Shown here: positions 8,201 to 17,731 of the stretch, in pieces
How positions within the stretch are numbered: the stretch's first letter is position 1
Layout of the letters: every line of letters starts with the position of its first letter
DNA from: Lachnospiraceae bacterium UBA7076
GTDB taxonomy: Bacteria; Bacillota; Clostridia; Lachnospirales; Lachnospiraceae
DNA: 64,000 nucleotides
Assembly (NCBI GenBank): GCA_002493625.1
Contig: DKZK01000041.1
Span: 5,296-69,295 of the forward strand
Reading direction: 5' to 3'
Notes under the pieces: generated by a model
Seen by the model: only the letters and a program-made list of their open reading frames with translations
Databases searched by the model: none
What the model was told of the DNA's origin: nothing
Made by a program: the position numbers and the translations under genes

Positions 8201-9202
8201 ATGAGTATTTCAGCTAATATTACAAGCTATAAGGGCAAGGATGTCATAGAATTAGTTTCCGGAAAATACAGAGCGGTTATAGCGCCATTTTTGGGCAGTA
8301 ATGTTATCAGGATGCAGGACACACAAAATAATATAGAAGTTTTGAGATATAATGAGGAGCTTACAGTTGATGAACTTAAAGCATCTGCTGAAGTTTACGG
8401 ACTTCCGACACTTTACCTTCCAAACCGCCTGGCAAACGGCGTTCTTAAGGTTTCTGATGCGACATATCATTTACCTGTAAACGACCCTCTTGGCAACCAC
8501 ATTCACGGATTCCTTCATAAGAGGGAACACAGTATAGTTACCGCAACGGTTGTTGGCGATAAGGCAATCGCAAAAACAGAATATATTTATGATGATAAGG
8601 ATGAATTTTATCAGTATTATCCGGTAAGCTTTAAGGCTTCCTTTAAGTTTATACTTTCATCCTCAGGACTTGATTATTCCTTTACAATCACCAACACCTC
8701 AGACAGACAGCTTCCTTTTGGGGTGTGCAATCATACAGCAATTAACGGCCCTTTTACTTCAGGAGGAAACGGTCTTGATACAAGACTTTACATTCCTGTC
8801 GGAGACAAATGGAAACTTGACAAGCACTGTATTCCTACAGGAGAATTTCTTCCAATGACCAACCATGACCGACAGTACATTACCGGTTCTCAGGTTCCTG
8901 TGCTGCATGACATTGACAATGATGTTTTTTTTGCGGAGATGGGCTCCATAGATGACAGGAAATTTTACGGCGCGCTTGTAACGGATAATGCCACAGGCAA
9001 ACGAATTGTTTATGAGGTATGTGAGGATTTTAAGTTCTGGATTATATGGAACGACCATGGGGACAAAGGATTTTTCTGTCCTGAGCCTTGCACATGGCTT
9101 ATCGATGCTCCAAACCAACCTATTCCTGCTGATGAATCAGGTTATGTGGAACTTGCGCCGGGAGAAGCAAAAACCCTGACACAGCGCATCTATACGGAAT
9201 AA
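8201..9202 (+). CDS. Aldose 1-epimerase family protein
   Basis: A 333-aa galactose-mutarotase-like beta-sandwich protein. Family landmarks include an N-terminal beta strand segment VIAPFLGSNVIRM, NHIHGFLHKRE (active-site His region), FGVCNHTAINGPF (second His) and a C-terminal PCTWLIDAPNQP. These proteins interconvert alpha and beta anomers of hexoses; the exact sugar is unclear, and the sequence is closer to LacX/YeaD-like divergent members than to classical GalM. AGGAGGTAAGATT precedes the ATG. Monocistronic, ended by the hairpin at 9207-9254. Confidence 0.85.
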   Translation: MSISANITSYKGKDVIELVSGKYRAVIAPFLGSNVIRMQDTQNNIEVLRYNEELTVDELKASAEVYGLPTLYLPNRLANGVLKVSDATYHLPVNDPLGNHIHGFLHKREHSIVTATVVGDKAIAKTEYIYDDKDEFYQYYPVSFKASFKFILSSSGLDYSFTITNTSDRQLPFGVCNHTAINGPFTSGGNGLDTRLYIPVGDKWKLDKHCIPTGEFLPMTNHDRQYITGSQVPVLHDIDNDVFFAEMGSIDDRKFYGALVTDNATGKRIVYEVCEDFKFWIIWNDHGDKGFFCPEPCTWLIDAPNQPIPADESGYVELAPGEAKTLTQRIYTE

Positions 9203-9206
9203 AATT

Positions 9207-9254
9207 TAAAAGGACCACCGCACATGGAACAGCTTTCCTGCGGCGGTCCTTTTA
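9207..9254. terminator. Bidirectional terminator
   Basis: AAAAGGACC(A)CCGCA pairs with TGCGG(C)GGTCCTTTT around a short loop. It sits between the convergent aldose epimerase and the last gene of the YidC-sulfatase operon, with T-tracts on either side, so it can serve both. Confidence 0.9.
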
Positions 9255-9258
9255 GATT

Positions 9259-12066
9259 TTATTTTACGGTGTCTGTGGGAAATGCATACTCATCAAGCAC
9301 GATTTCCTCATCATAAAATTCCCAATTATCCTTATTCCACAAATCATCCTTTACCCTCGCCCATCTTGCAGGGAGAAAGGTATTGCCATTATTAACACCG
9401 ACATCATATTCATCTGACATTATAATGTACTGTTCATGCTCCGTTTTCTCAGAATTATTAATTACCTTTCCCGTAAACGGATTGACCGGGTTGTCAATCA
9501 AATCCTTTGTCGCTATGGTCGGAACATCCGCCGTGGTCATAAACTCCTCCGAAACGGTAAACTCCGTACTGTTAAAATCCTTAATAAGAAGCAAAGGATA
9601 ATACATTTCCACATTTTTAAGAGCATCCTCACCGCCCATTGCCAGTTCATCGAAATGTCCAAGGTGTCTTCCGTGGTCTGAAACTATAATTATTTTTGTA
9701 TTGTCATATATACCCTGCTCCCTTAAGAAATCAAACCACTCGCCAAGCTTAAGTAAAGCCGCCATATTTGACTGATAATGCGCCATCTGCATATAATCCT
9801 CCACTCTCATTACCCTGCCGTCAACCGTAAACCGGTCCACATTTTCATTATCATATTTTGTGTTATCCACGCTCTCAACAGGGACATATTCCGGCTCCTG
9901 AAGCAGCATAGGCTCATGGGTAGTATTGTTTGTCATATATAAAAATGTATTTACCCTCTCCTCTGTTACAGCTGTCATAAAAGGCATATTGTCAAGTACA
10001 TTATAAGGGTTCATAAATAATGAGCTTAATCCCTCTGCCTTTGACATCCCCCATGCAGTCTGCACTCCGCTGCTCACAAACTGACTTTGATTGTATGTGC
10101 CGTTAGCATATACTGTAGGCTGTACAACAAGCGGCATTGTCTTCATCATGCTGAAGCAGAAAAAATTACGCCTGTTATTATCTATTTTCTCCTGCTTTGT
10201 CTGGGGTGAGCTGAACATTCCCTCCGTAATACATGCATTGATATCCGAATACTCATTAAAAATGGATATATCAGGAATCCACTGGTAATTTGCGTAAACA
10301 GGGTCGCAGACCGTAACATCATATCCGTTATCCGAAAATAAAACCGGCATTACCTTTATTGCCTCATTGTGCTTGTCAACCAAAGGCTCATCCGCCCTCT
10401 TGTTCATTTCCACAGGGGTATATTCATACCCTCCAAGCAATGTCGGCGCCCCAAAATTTGTAGAGTTGCCAAAGGATATTGTATTCGGATAATAGGTAAA
10501 GCCTGCAAACTTCTGCATAAGCTCCGGTTTCTCATTCATAATATACGGTATATACTCGCCCATCCCCCTGTCAAGCATAATAACCACAACATTCTTACCT
10601 GACGAACTCATTTGAAAGGTCAGCTCATCCGAAACATTTTCCACAACAAGCTTATCCACAGAGGCTTTGATGGTGGAAATATTAACAACCGACATGACAG
10701 AAAGCGCAATGGATGCAACAAGCAGCACCGATACTGCCATGCGGTAAAATTTTAATATTATAATATACATAATCAGAGCCGCAAAAAGAAGCGCCAGCAT
10801 ATTTATAAGCTGTTCTTTTCTTGAAAAAAGCATGCCGCTGTTATACTGCAATGTGGAGGAAATGGTTCCGAGCCTTGTGCCGAAAAACATGTAATCAGCA
10901 AACATAATACCACACATAATAAAGACAAGCCTTTCAAAAAACACCTTTCCCCCCGGGCTTGCCAACAGGTAGAACACGCGAAGCCAGACTAAAAATGTGC
11001 CTGCCGCCATTGCAAGTGAGCTGACGATATACCAGACAGGATTATGAAAATATGTAATATCCACAAACTCCTGCGGAGACGCCGCAATGAAATTTGACGG
11101 TATTAAAAGTCCCACAAGCACAGTAAGAAATACCGTTCCCACAAAAAACAATTTTCCCTGCCGCTGCTCTGCATTCTGCGCATTGCCGGTCACTCTATCC
11201 AATTTCTCCGACGCTCTATTTACAGTTACCTTTGATTTGATTATATTTAATACCAGCGGCAACATAAAAAGCAGCGCCACAAAAATCAGAAACGCTTTTT
11301 TCTTAAGAGAATTCGTACTATATATAAATGCAGAATATATAAACAGCGGCGTACCGATGACCATAAATATCACACGGAGCACCTTCTTAGGATTTTTCAG
11401 CTTATAAAAAATCGTCTTAACAAGCGAAAATACATTGTTCAGCGTCCAGTAAAATACAAGACCCGACGGTGAATTGTATAAAAAAACAAGAAAAAAAAGC
11501 GCCATGCCATAAAGCTGTATCTTGGTCTTTGTCGGAAATCCCTTCAGATAAAGAAAGCTCGATATAATATTTACAAGGGTCATAATAAGGGGCAGAATAT
11601 TTATGGCAAAGCCTCCAATAACAAACATTCTGTCAGGCTTGCTTAAATCTGCTATAAATCCCAAGGATACGCCGTTAAGACTTTGAAGATGGGACAGAAA
11701 CTGGTATGCCGCAATAAAAAAGGGAATTTCAAGCAGCAGTGATATGGAGCCTTTTAAAGCGTCTGTCGGCTTATAATGATTCTGCCTGTAGTATGCTTGT
11801 AGCATCATCATTTTTTCATCGCCGGAAAATGTCTTTTTTATGTGTGCCACGCCATCACGAAGCTTAGCGTCAATATCCCTCGCCTGCTCCTGCATGGCGT
11901 CCGCGCGCCTGTAGAGCGGCAGTACGAGCATATTCATAATGAGGCTCAAAAAAATAATTGATAACCCCGGATTGGCAACATACCGGTTGGCAAACTCAAA
12001 TATAATCTCAAAAAGCAGCTTCAGCGGTCCAATAAATACTGTGTATATTATTTCAAAAAAAGTCAT
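9259..12066 (-). CDS. YidC/Oxa1-like - sulfatase-superfamily fusion, paralogue 1
   Basis: A 935-aa polytopic membrane protein. Residues 1-220 match the YidC/Oxa1 core: NMLVLPLYRRAD (TM2 start), the cytoplasmic hairpin with LQAYYRQNHYKPTDALKG, LLLEIPFFIAAYQ, and YNSPSGLVFYWTLNN. More membrane segments follow to about residue 480. Residues 490-935 form an alkaline-phosphatase/sulfatase-type domain like LtaS: NVVVIMLDRG (Asp499), conserved Thr536 after TISFG, THEPMLL (His717) and VSDHGRHL (Asp797, His798), the expected metal and nucleophile set. Asn45 replaces the groove arginine of genuine insertases. The ribosome site AAGGAG overlaps the TAA of the gene upstream. Predicted role: transfer of a phospho-group onto a surface polymer; membrane insertion is doubtful. 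Confidence 0.85.
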   Translation of the reverse strand: MTFFEIIYTVFIGPLKLLFEIIFEFANRYVANPGLSIIFLSLIMNMLVLPLYRRADAMQEQARDIDAKLRDGVAHIKKTFSGDEKMMMLQAYYRQNHYKPTDALKGSISLLLEIPFFIAAYQFLSHLQSLNGVSLGFIADLSKPDRMFVIGGFAINILPLIMTLVNIISSFLYLKGFPTKTKIQLYGMALFFLVFLYNSPSGLVFYWTLNNVFSLVKTIFYKLKNPKKVLRVIFMVIGTPLFIYSAFIYSTNSLKKKAFLIFVALLFMLPLVLNIIKSKVTVNRASEKLDRVTGNAQNAEQRQGKLFFVGTVFLTVLVGLLIPSNFIAASPQEFVDITYFHNPVWYIVSSLAMAAGTFLVWLRVFYLLASPGGKVFFERLVFIMCGIMFADYMFFGTRLGTISSTLQYNSGMLFSRKEQLINMLALLFAALIMYIIILKFYRMAVSVLLVASIALSVMSVVNISTIKASVDKLVVENVSDELTFQMSSSGKNVVVIMLDRGMGEYIPYIMNEKPELMQKFAGFTYYPNTISFGNSTNFGAPTLLGGYEYTPVEMNKRADEPLVDKHNEAIKVMPVLFSDNGYDVTVCDPVYANYQWIPDISIFNEYSDINACITEGMFSSPQTKQEKIDNNRRNFFCFSMMKTMPLVVQPTVYANGTYNQSQFVSSGVQTAWGMSKAEGLSSLFMNPYNVLDNMPFMTAVTEERVNTFLYMTNNTTHEPMLLQEPEYVPVESVDNTKYDNENVDRFTVDGRVMRVEDYMQMAHYQSNMAALLKLGEWFDFLREQGIYDNTKIIIVSDHGRHLGHFDELAMGGEDALKNVEMYYPLLLIKDFNSTEFTVSEEFMTTADVPTIATKDLIDNPVNPFTGKVINNSEKTEHEQYIIMSDEYDVGVNNGNTFLPARWARVKDDLWNKDNWEFYDEEIVLDEYAFPTDTVK

Positions 12067-12078
12067 TTCATTTACTCC

Positions 12079-14886
12079 TTAATCTGTATCGGGAAATGCA
12101 TACTCATCAAGCACGATTTCCTCATCGTAAAATTCCCAATTGTTCCTATTCCACAAGTCATCCCTAACCCTCGCCCATCTTGCAGGCAGGAAGGTGTTGC
12201 CGTTATTGGTATCAACATAAATGTCCGAGGAGTTGGCATTAATAATTATATATTGGTCGTGCAAATATTTTTCTTCATTTGTTATTTCCTTTCCCGTAAA
12301 CGGATTTGTGGGATTTTCAATCAAACCGTCCGTCGCAAGCACAGGCACATCTGCATTCGTCATAAACTCATCCGACACGGAAAACTCTGTACTGTTAAAG
12401 TCTTTCACAAGCAACAGCGGATAATACAATTCCACATCCTCCGGATCTCCCTTTACATCATCAAATACCAGTTCATCAAAATGATAAAGATGTCTTCCGT
12501 GATCCGCAACTATGATTATTCTTGTATTATCATATACACCATTTTCCCTCAGAAAATCGAACCATTCCCCCAGTTTAAGTAAAGCCGCCATATTTGACTG
12601 ATAGTGTATCATCTGCTCGCTGTTTGTCATACTTAAGGTTTTTCCATCAACCGTAAATCTCCATGTATTTTCCAAATCATATTTCGTATTGTCCACAGTC
12701 TGCGCAGGAATATATTCAGGCTCCAGAAGCATCATAGGCTCATGGGTTATGTCATTTTCAAAAAAGGTAAATGTATTCGTTGAATCGTCTGTAATCCTCG
12801 TCATACCATTCAGATTACAAAGCACCTCATAGGATTCCATGAATATTGAATACATGCCCTGTGACTTGGACATACCGTCTGCCGTCTGCCGGTAAACGCT
12901 CGCACCGTTTATAGCATCAGAACAGCTATAATTTCCCTTGTCATAAAGCAAAGGCTGCACAAAAAGCGGCATGGATTTCATCAGCCCAAAGCAAAAGAAA
13001 TTTCTGTTATTATCATCAATAAACTGCTGTTTCATTTCCAATCCGCCAAAATTACCTTTCGTATTATATCTGTTTATTTCCGGATATTTATCATAAATGG
13101 ACAAATCCGGAATCCACTCATAATTTGCATATATCGGATCACACACAGTCACCTCATATCCGTTTTCCGAAAATAAAACCGGCATTACCTTTAGGGCTTC
13201 GTTATGCTTGTCCACAAGCGGCTCCTCCGACCTTTTATTCATCTCCACCGGAGTATACTCATACCCTCCCACAAGCGCAGGCACACCAAAATTGGTAAAT
13301 CCGCCAAAGGATATTGTATTTGAATAATAGGTAAAACCTGCAAACTGCTCCATAAGCTCCGGCTTTTCATTCATAATATATGGTATATATGCGCCCATCC
13401 CTCTGTCAAGCATTATTACAACAACATTTTTTCCATTCCGGTTAAGCTTTAAAATACCATTGGGCGATGTTGTCTCCAAAGAAAGCTTCTTTACGGATGA
13501 ATTTATGTCCGCTATATTAATGACGGACATAACGCCGATTGCAGCGGCACATATTGTAAGCACCGATACCGCCGCCTTGCGATACTTTTTTACGACAAAA
13601 CTAATAGCTGCCGCAAGCACTGTCAAAACAATAACGTTAATAAAATGCTCGGAAAGCGGAAATCTCATCCTTTTTTCATATTGAAGCGATGCGGAAATAA
13701 CACCCATTCCCGTACCAAAAAACATATAGTTTACAAACATGATACCACATAAAGTAAAGATGATTTTTTCAAATAACACCTTGCCTTTCAGACCTGCCAG
13801 CCAGTAAAAAACCCGCATCCATATTAAAAATGTTCCTGCCGCCATTATGACAGAGCTTACAATATACCGGACAGGATTGTAAAAATAGTTTATATCCACA
13901 TACTCCTGCGGAGACGCCGCAATAAAATTTGAAGGGATAAGCAGTCCAATAAGAATCGTTAAAAATATCAGCCCAACAGCAAAAAGCTTTCCGTCCGGAA
14001 CAGCTTCCTCATCCCTCATCCTTTTTCTTTTTGGCTCACCCGACTTTTTTGCTCTTATTATAACATATGCCGTTATAAGCAGCTCCATAATCAGGGTCAT
14101 AGCCAGAAGAAATATTCTTTCACGCTGCAATACCGGCTTATAGGAGCCTGCTACAAATACAAATAATAAAAGTCCCAGCACAACGGCTACAACATGTGAT
14201 ACACGAAATTTCAGCTTTGTCTTATGAATAACTGTTTTCACAAGGGAAAACATATTGTTAAGCGTCCAGTAAAATACAAGTCCCGCTGGTGAGTTATATA
14301 AAAACACAAGAAAAAACAATGCCATCCCGTAAAGCTGTATCTTTGTTTTCACCGGAAAACCCTTTAAGTAAATACAACTTGAAATTACATTTACAGCCGT
14401 CATAATAATTGGCAGAAGATTTATGGTGATGCCGCCTGTTCTAATCAGCCCATCCGGCAGACCAAGATCATGCACCGGACCAAAGGAAACCCCCTGAAGA
14501 CATTGAAGCTTAGACAAAAGCTGATATGCAGCAATAAAAAACGGTATCTCCAGAAGCAGAGAAACGGAGCCCTTCAGGGCATCTGTCGGCTTATAATGAT
14601 TCTGCCTGTAATATGTCTGAAGCATAAGCATTTTTTCTTCACCGGAAAATGTCTTTTTTATGTGCGTCACTCCGGCACGAAGCTTCGCCTCCGTATCCCT
14701 TGCCTGCTCCTGCATATAGTCTGCGCGCTTATAAAGGGGCAGCACAAGAAGGTTCATAATAATACTTAAGTAAATAATTGCGGTCCCCGGATTATTCAGT
14801 ATCTTCATGCTGACTACAAATATAAATTCAAAAAGCAGCTTTAACGGTCCAATAAATAATGTATATAATATATTTAAAAAAGACAT
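12079..14886 (-). CDS. YidC/Oxa1-like - sulfatase-superfamily fusion, paralogue 2
   Basis: A 935-aa paralogue with the same architecture. The YidC-like part (NLLVLPLYKRADYMQ, KPTDALKGSVSLLLEIPF, YNSPAGLVFYWTLNN) again has Asn45 instead of arginine. The extracellular domain has VVVIMLDRGMGAYIPYI, FTNFGVPALVGGYEYTP, ITHEPMMLLEPEY and VADHGRHLYHFDEL, so metal-site residues are intact. The middle membrane region diverges most from paralogues 1 and 3 (for example LLLFVFVAGSYKPVLQRE). The C-terminus WEFYDEEIVLDEYAFP is identical with paralogue 1, pointing to recent duplication or gene conversion. 12-nt gap to the next gene; its own ribosome site GGAGGG follows the stop of paralogue 3 directly. Confidence 0.85.
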   Translation of the reverse strand: MSFLNILYTLFIGPLKLLFEFIFVVSMKILNNPGTAIIYLSIIMNLLVLPLYKRADYMQEQARDTEAKLRAGVTHIKKTFSGEEKMLMLQTYYRQNHYKPTDALKGSVSLLLEIPFFIAAYQLLSKLQCLQGVSFGPVHDLGLPDGLIRTGGITINLLPIIMTAVNVISSCIYLKGFPVKTKIQLYGMALFFLVFLYNSPAGLVFYWTLNNMFSLVKTVIHKTKLKFRVSHVVAVVLGLLLFVFVAGSYKPVLQRERIFLLAMTLIMELLITAYVIIRAKKSGEPKRKRMRDEEAVPDGKLFAVGLIFLTILIGLLIPSNFIAASPQEYVDINYFYNPVRYIVSSVIMAAGTFLIWMRVFYWLAGLKGKVLFEKIIFTLCGIMFVNYMFFGTGMGVISASLQYEKRMRFPLSEHFINVIVLTVLAAAISFVVKKYRKAAVSVLTICAAAIGVMSVINIADINSSVKKLSLETTSPNGILKLNRNGKNVVVIMLDRGMGAYIPYIMNEKPELMEQFAGFTYYSNTISFGGFTNFGVPALVGGYEYTPVEMNKRSEEPLVDKHNEALKVMPVLFSENGYEVTVCDPIYANYEWIPDLSIYDKYPEINRYNTKGNFGGLEMKQQFIDDNNRNFFCFGLMKSMPLFVQPLLYDKGNYSCSDAINGASVYRQTADGMSKSQGMYSIFMESYEVLCNLNGMTRITDDSTNTFTFFENDITHEPMMLLEPEYIPAQTVDNTKYDLENTWRFTVDGKTLSMTNSEQMIHYQSNMAALLKLGEWFDFLRENGVYDNTRIIIVADHGRHLYHFDELVFDDVKGDPEDVELYYPLLLVKDFNSTEFSVSDEFMTNADVPVLATDGLIENPTNPFTGKEITNEEKYLHDQYIIINANSSDIYVDTNNGNTFLPARWARVRDDLWNRNNWEFYDEEIVLDEYAFPDTD

Positions 14887-14899
14887 TATGCATACCCTC

Positions 14900-17731
14900 C
14901 TAATTTATATTATCGTTTGGAAATCCATATTCATCAAGGATAACCTTCTCCTCATAATATTCCCAGTTTGACCTGTCCCACAAATTATCCTTCACCCGCG
15001 CCCAACGAGCCGGCTGAAATGTATTAGAATCTTTATCAATGCCAACCCCCAGAATAATATACTGGGCATGGGCGTATTTTTCATCATTTGTAATTTCCTT
15101 ACCCGTAAATGGATTTATGGGATTTTCAATCAGTCCGTCAGCAGCAAGCACAGGCACATCCGCATTCGTCATAAATTCATCCGACACGGAAAACTCCGTG
15201 CTGTCAAAATCCTTTACAAGCAGAAGCGGATAATACCGCTCAACATCCTTTAAATCATCGGAATCGTCATGTATCAATTCCTCCAAATGTCCAAGCCCAT
15301 ACCCATGATCTGCTGCTATAATTATTTTCGTGTTATCGTACACACCGCTTTCACGTAAATAATCAAACCATTCCCCAAGCTTAATTAAAGCTGCCATATT
15401 TACATGATAATGTCTGAGCTGCTGTATATCTTCCATATAAATTGTCCTGCCATTTAAAGTAAACCGGTCTGCATTTTCAATATCATATTCCGTATTATCA
15501 ACCCTTCTTTGAGGAGTGTATTCCGGTTCCTGCAAAAGCGTCGGCTCATGAGTGGTATCGTTGGACATAAACAAAAAGGTATCTGTCTTTTTATCAGTGA
15601 CTGCGGTGATATCCGACAAGTTGCATAAAACGTTATAAGAAGCTAGAAATTCAGTATTTATTCCCTTTGCCTCAGACATGCTGCACATAATCTGAATCGG
15701 GCTAAGCTCCTCGTTAACAGACTGATTATACGTTCCGTCAGCATAAATTGCAGGCTGCACAGTCAGCGGTGCACCCTTCATGAGACTAAAACAAAAAAAT
15801 CTTCTCCCATAGTCTTCTATTGATGCTGTGTGCATTAAATCAGAATCGTATACGCCATTGGTAATATATGCGTTTATCTCCGGGTACTCATCAAAAACCG
15901 ATAAGTCAGGAATCAGTTCATAGTTGACAAAAACGGGATCACAGACCGTTACGTCAAATCCGTTATTCAAAAAAAGCACAGGCATTACCTTTATCGCCTC
16001 ATTGTGTTTTTCAATCAAAGACTCATCTGCCCTCCGATTCATTTCAACGGGAGTATATTCATAACCTCCAAGTAATGCGGGAATCCCAAAAAGGGTACCC
16101 CTGCCAAAGGATATTGTATTGGAATAATAGGTAAACCCTGCAAACTGCTCCTGTAACTTTGGATTTTCATTCATAATGTAAGGAACATATTCACCCATTC
16201 CTCTGTCAAGCATTATAACCACCACATTCCTGCCTTCCGTGCTTAATGAAAAAAGCTGCTCAGTCTGCGGCATTTCAAGTGAAACCTTATCAACGGATGC
16301 TTTAATATTAAAAATATTTACTGACGACATAACCGTCAGTGCCAATGATGCCGTAACAGTAATCCAAAAAATTATACGGCTCCATTTATATGCAATAAAA
16401 TACATTACCCCTGCAATGAAAATAATCACAAGCGCATTTAATGTTCGTTCAGTTACAGAAAAATTTATACCCTCATCGTACTGAAGCGTTGCAGATATAT
16501 TGCCCAGCTTTGTTCCAAAAAACATATAATTTACAACAGCAAGTCCGCAAAATATCCATGCAAGCCTCTCAAATATAACCTTGCCGCCCTGATTTGCAAG
16601 CCAATAAAATACCTTCATCCACACCAGAAATGTACCTGCCGCCATTGTCGCACAAGCCGCAATGTACCAAACGGGATGATGAAAATTAACAATGTCAATA
16701 TATTCATGCGGGGAGTCAGCAATAAAGGTTGATGGAATAAGTACCCCGATAAAAATTGTCATAAAAACCATACATATATTAAATATTTTACTATTTGTAT
16801 TTTTTGTTGCATCCTTATTTTGTTTTAATTGATTTTGTTTCGATTGACAATGCTCCTGATTTAGGGCATCGACAAGCTCGCTTTTTATTTTAATAATTGC
16901 CAGAATGCCAAATAACAGTTCCACCAATACCGCCATGAAAGAAATAAAATACTTCTGACGTAACAGCGGCGGATTATAAAATTTAATTATACATGTGATA
17001 AGCGCAATATTGGCGGCTAATGCGCATATTACAATTATAGATGAGGTTTTTAAATGCTTCTTCAGCTTATAAAAAATCGTTTTAAACAGGGAGAACAAAT
17101 TGTTAAGCGTCCAGTAAAATACAAGCCCCGACGGCGAGTTGTATAAAAATACAAGGAAAAAAAGCGCCATGCCATAAAGCTGTATCTTGGTCTTTGTCGG
17201 AAAACCCTTCAGATAAAGAAAGCTTGATATTATATTTACGGAAGTCATAACAAAAGGAAGAAGGTTTATTGCAAAGCCTCCTATCACAAGCATTTTGTCA
17301 GGCTTGCTTAAATCTGCTATAAATCCCAAAGATACGCCGTTAAGACTTTCAAGATGCGACAGGAACTGATATGCCGCAATAAAAAACGGAATTTCAAGCA
17401 GCAGTGCCACGGAACCCTTTAAAGCATCTGTTGGCTTATAATTATTCTGCCTGTAGTATGTCTGAAGCATAAGCATTTTTTCTTCACCGGAAAAAGTATT
17501 TTTTATGTGCCTCACGCCATCGCTAAGCTTTGCGTCAGTATCCCTTGCCTGCTCCTGCATATAATCCGCGCGCTTGTAAAGAGGAAGTACCAGTATATTC
17601 ATAATGAGGCTCAATAAAATGATTGCTAACCCCGGATTATCAACATATCGGTTAGCAGCCTCATATATCATCTCAAAAAGCAGCTTTAACGGACCTATCA
17701 GCAGGGTATATATAATTTCAAAAAACGTCAT
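14900..17731 (-). CDS. YidC/Oxa1-like - sulfatase-superfamily fusion, paralogue 3
   Basis: A 943-aa paralogue and the first of the three to be translated. The YidC-like domain (NILVLPLYKRADYMQ, KPTDALKGSVALLLEIPF, YNSPSGLVFYWTLNN) has Asn45 in the arginine position. The sulfatase-type domain has VVVIMLDRGMGEYVPYI, RGTLFGIPALLGGYEYTP, TTHEPTLLQEPEY and AADHGYGLGHLEEL. It carries a longer polar, Gln/Lys-rich cytoplasmic linker (HCQSKQNQLKQNKD) between membrane segments. The start ATGA overlaps the stop of the glycerophosphotransferase by 4 nt, which ties the fusion family to CDP-glycerol chemistry. Confidence 0.85.
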   Translation of the reverse strand: MTFFEIIYTLLIGPLKLLFEMIYEAANRYVDNPGLAIILLSLIMNILVLPLYKRADYMQEQARDTDAKLSDGVRHIKNTFSGEEKMLMLQTYYRQNNYKPTDALKGSVALLLEIPFFIAAYQFLSHLESLNGVSLGFIADLSKPDKMLVIGGFAINLLPFVMTSVNIISSFLYLKGFPTKTKIQLYGMALFFLVFLYNSPSGLVFYWTLNNLFSLFKTIFYKLKKHLKTSSIIVICALAANIALITCIIKFYNPPLLRQKYFISFMAVLVELLFGILAIIKIKSELVDALNQEHCQSKQNQLKQNKDATKNTNSKIFNICMVFMTIFIGVLIPSTFIADSPHEYIDIVNFHHPVWYIAACATMAAGTFLVWMKVFYWLANQGGKVIFERLAWIFCGLAVVNYMFFGTKLGNISATLQYDEGINFSVTERTLNALVIIFIAGVMYFIAYKWSRIIFWITVTASLALTVMSSVNIFNIKASVDKVSLEMPQTEQLFSLSTEGRNVVVIMLDRGMGEYVPYIMNENPKLQEQFAGFTYYSNTISFGRGTLFGIPALLGGYEYTPVEMNRRADESLIEKHNEAIKVMPVLFLNNGFDVTVCDPVFVNYELIPDLSVFDEYPEINAYITNGVYDSDLMHTASIEDYGRRFFCFSLMKGAPLTVQPAIYADGTYNQSVNEELSPIQIMCSMSEAKGINTEFLASYNVLCNLSDITAVTDKKTDTFLFMSNDTTHEPTLLQEPEYTPQRRVDNTEYDIENADRFTLNGRTIYMEDIQQLRHYHVNMAALIKLGEWFDYLRESGVYDNTKIIIAADHGYGLGHLEELIHDDSDDLKDVERYYPLLLVKDFDSTEFSVSDEFMTNADVPVLAADGLIENPINPFTGKEITNDEKYAHAQYIILGVGIDKDSNTFQPARWARVKDNLWDRSNWEYYEEKVILDEYGFPNDNIN

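Noticed and set aside
9259..17731. Treating the three 940-aa genes as housekeeping YidC insertases
   Set aside because: Housekeeping YidC is a 200-300 aa protein next to rnpA/rpmH; these have a large sulfatase-type domain, lack the groove arginine and sit in a teichoic-acid-type operon.
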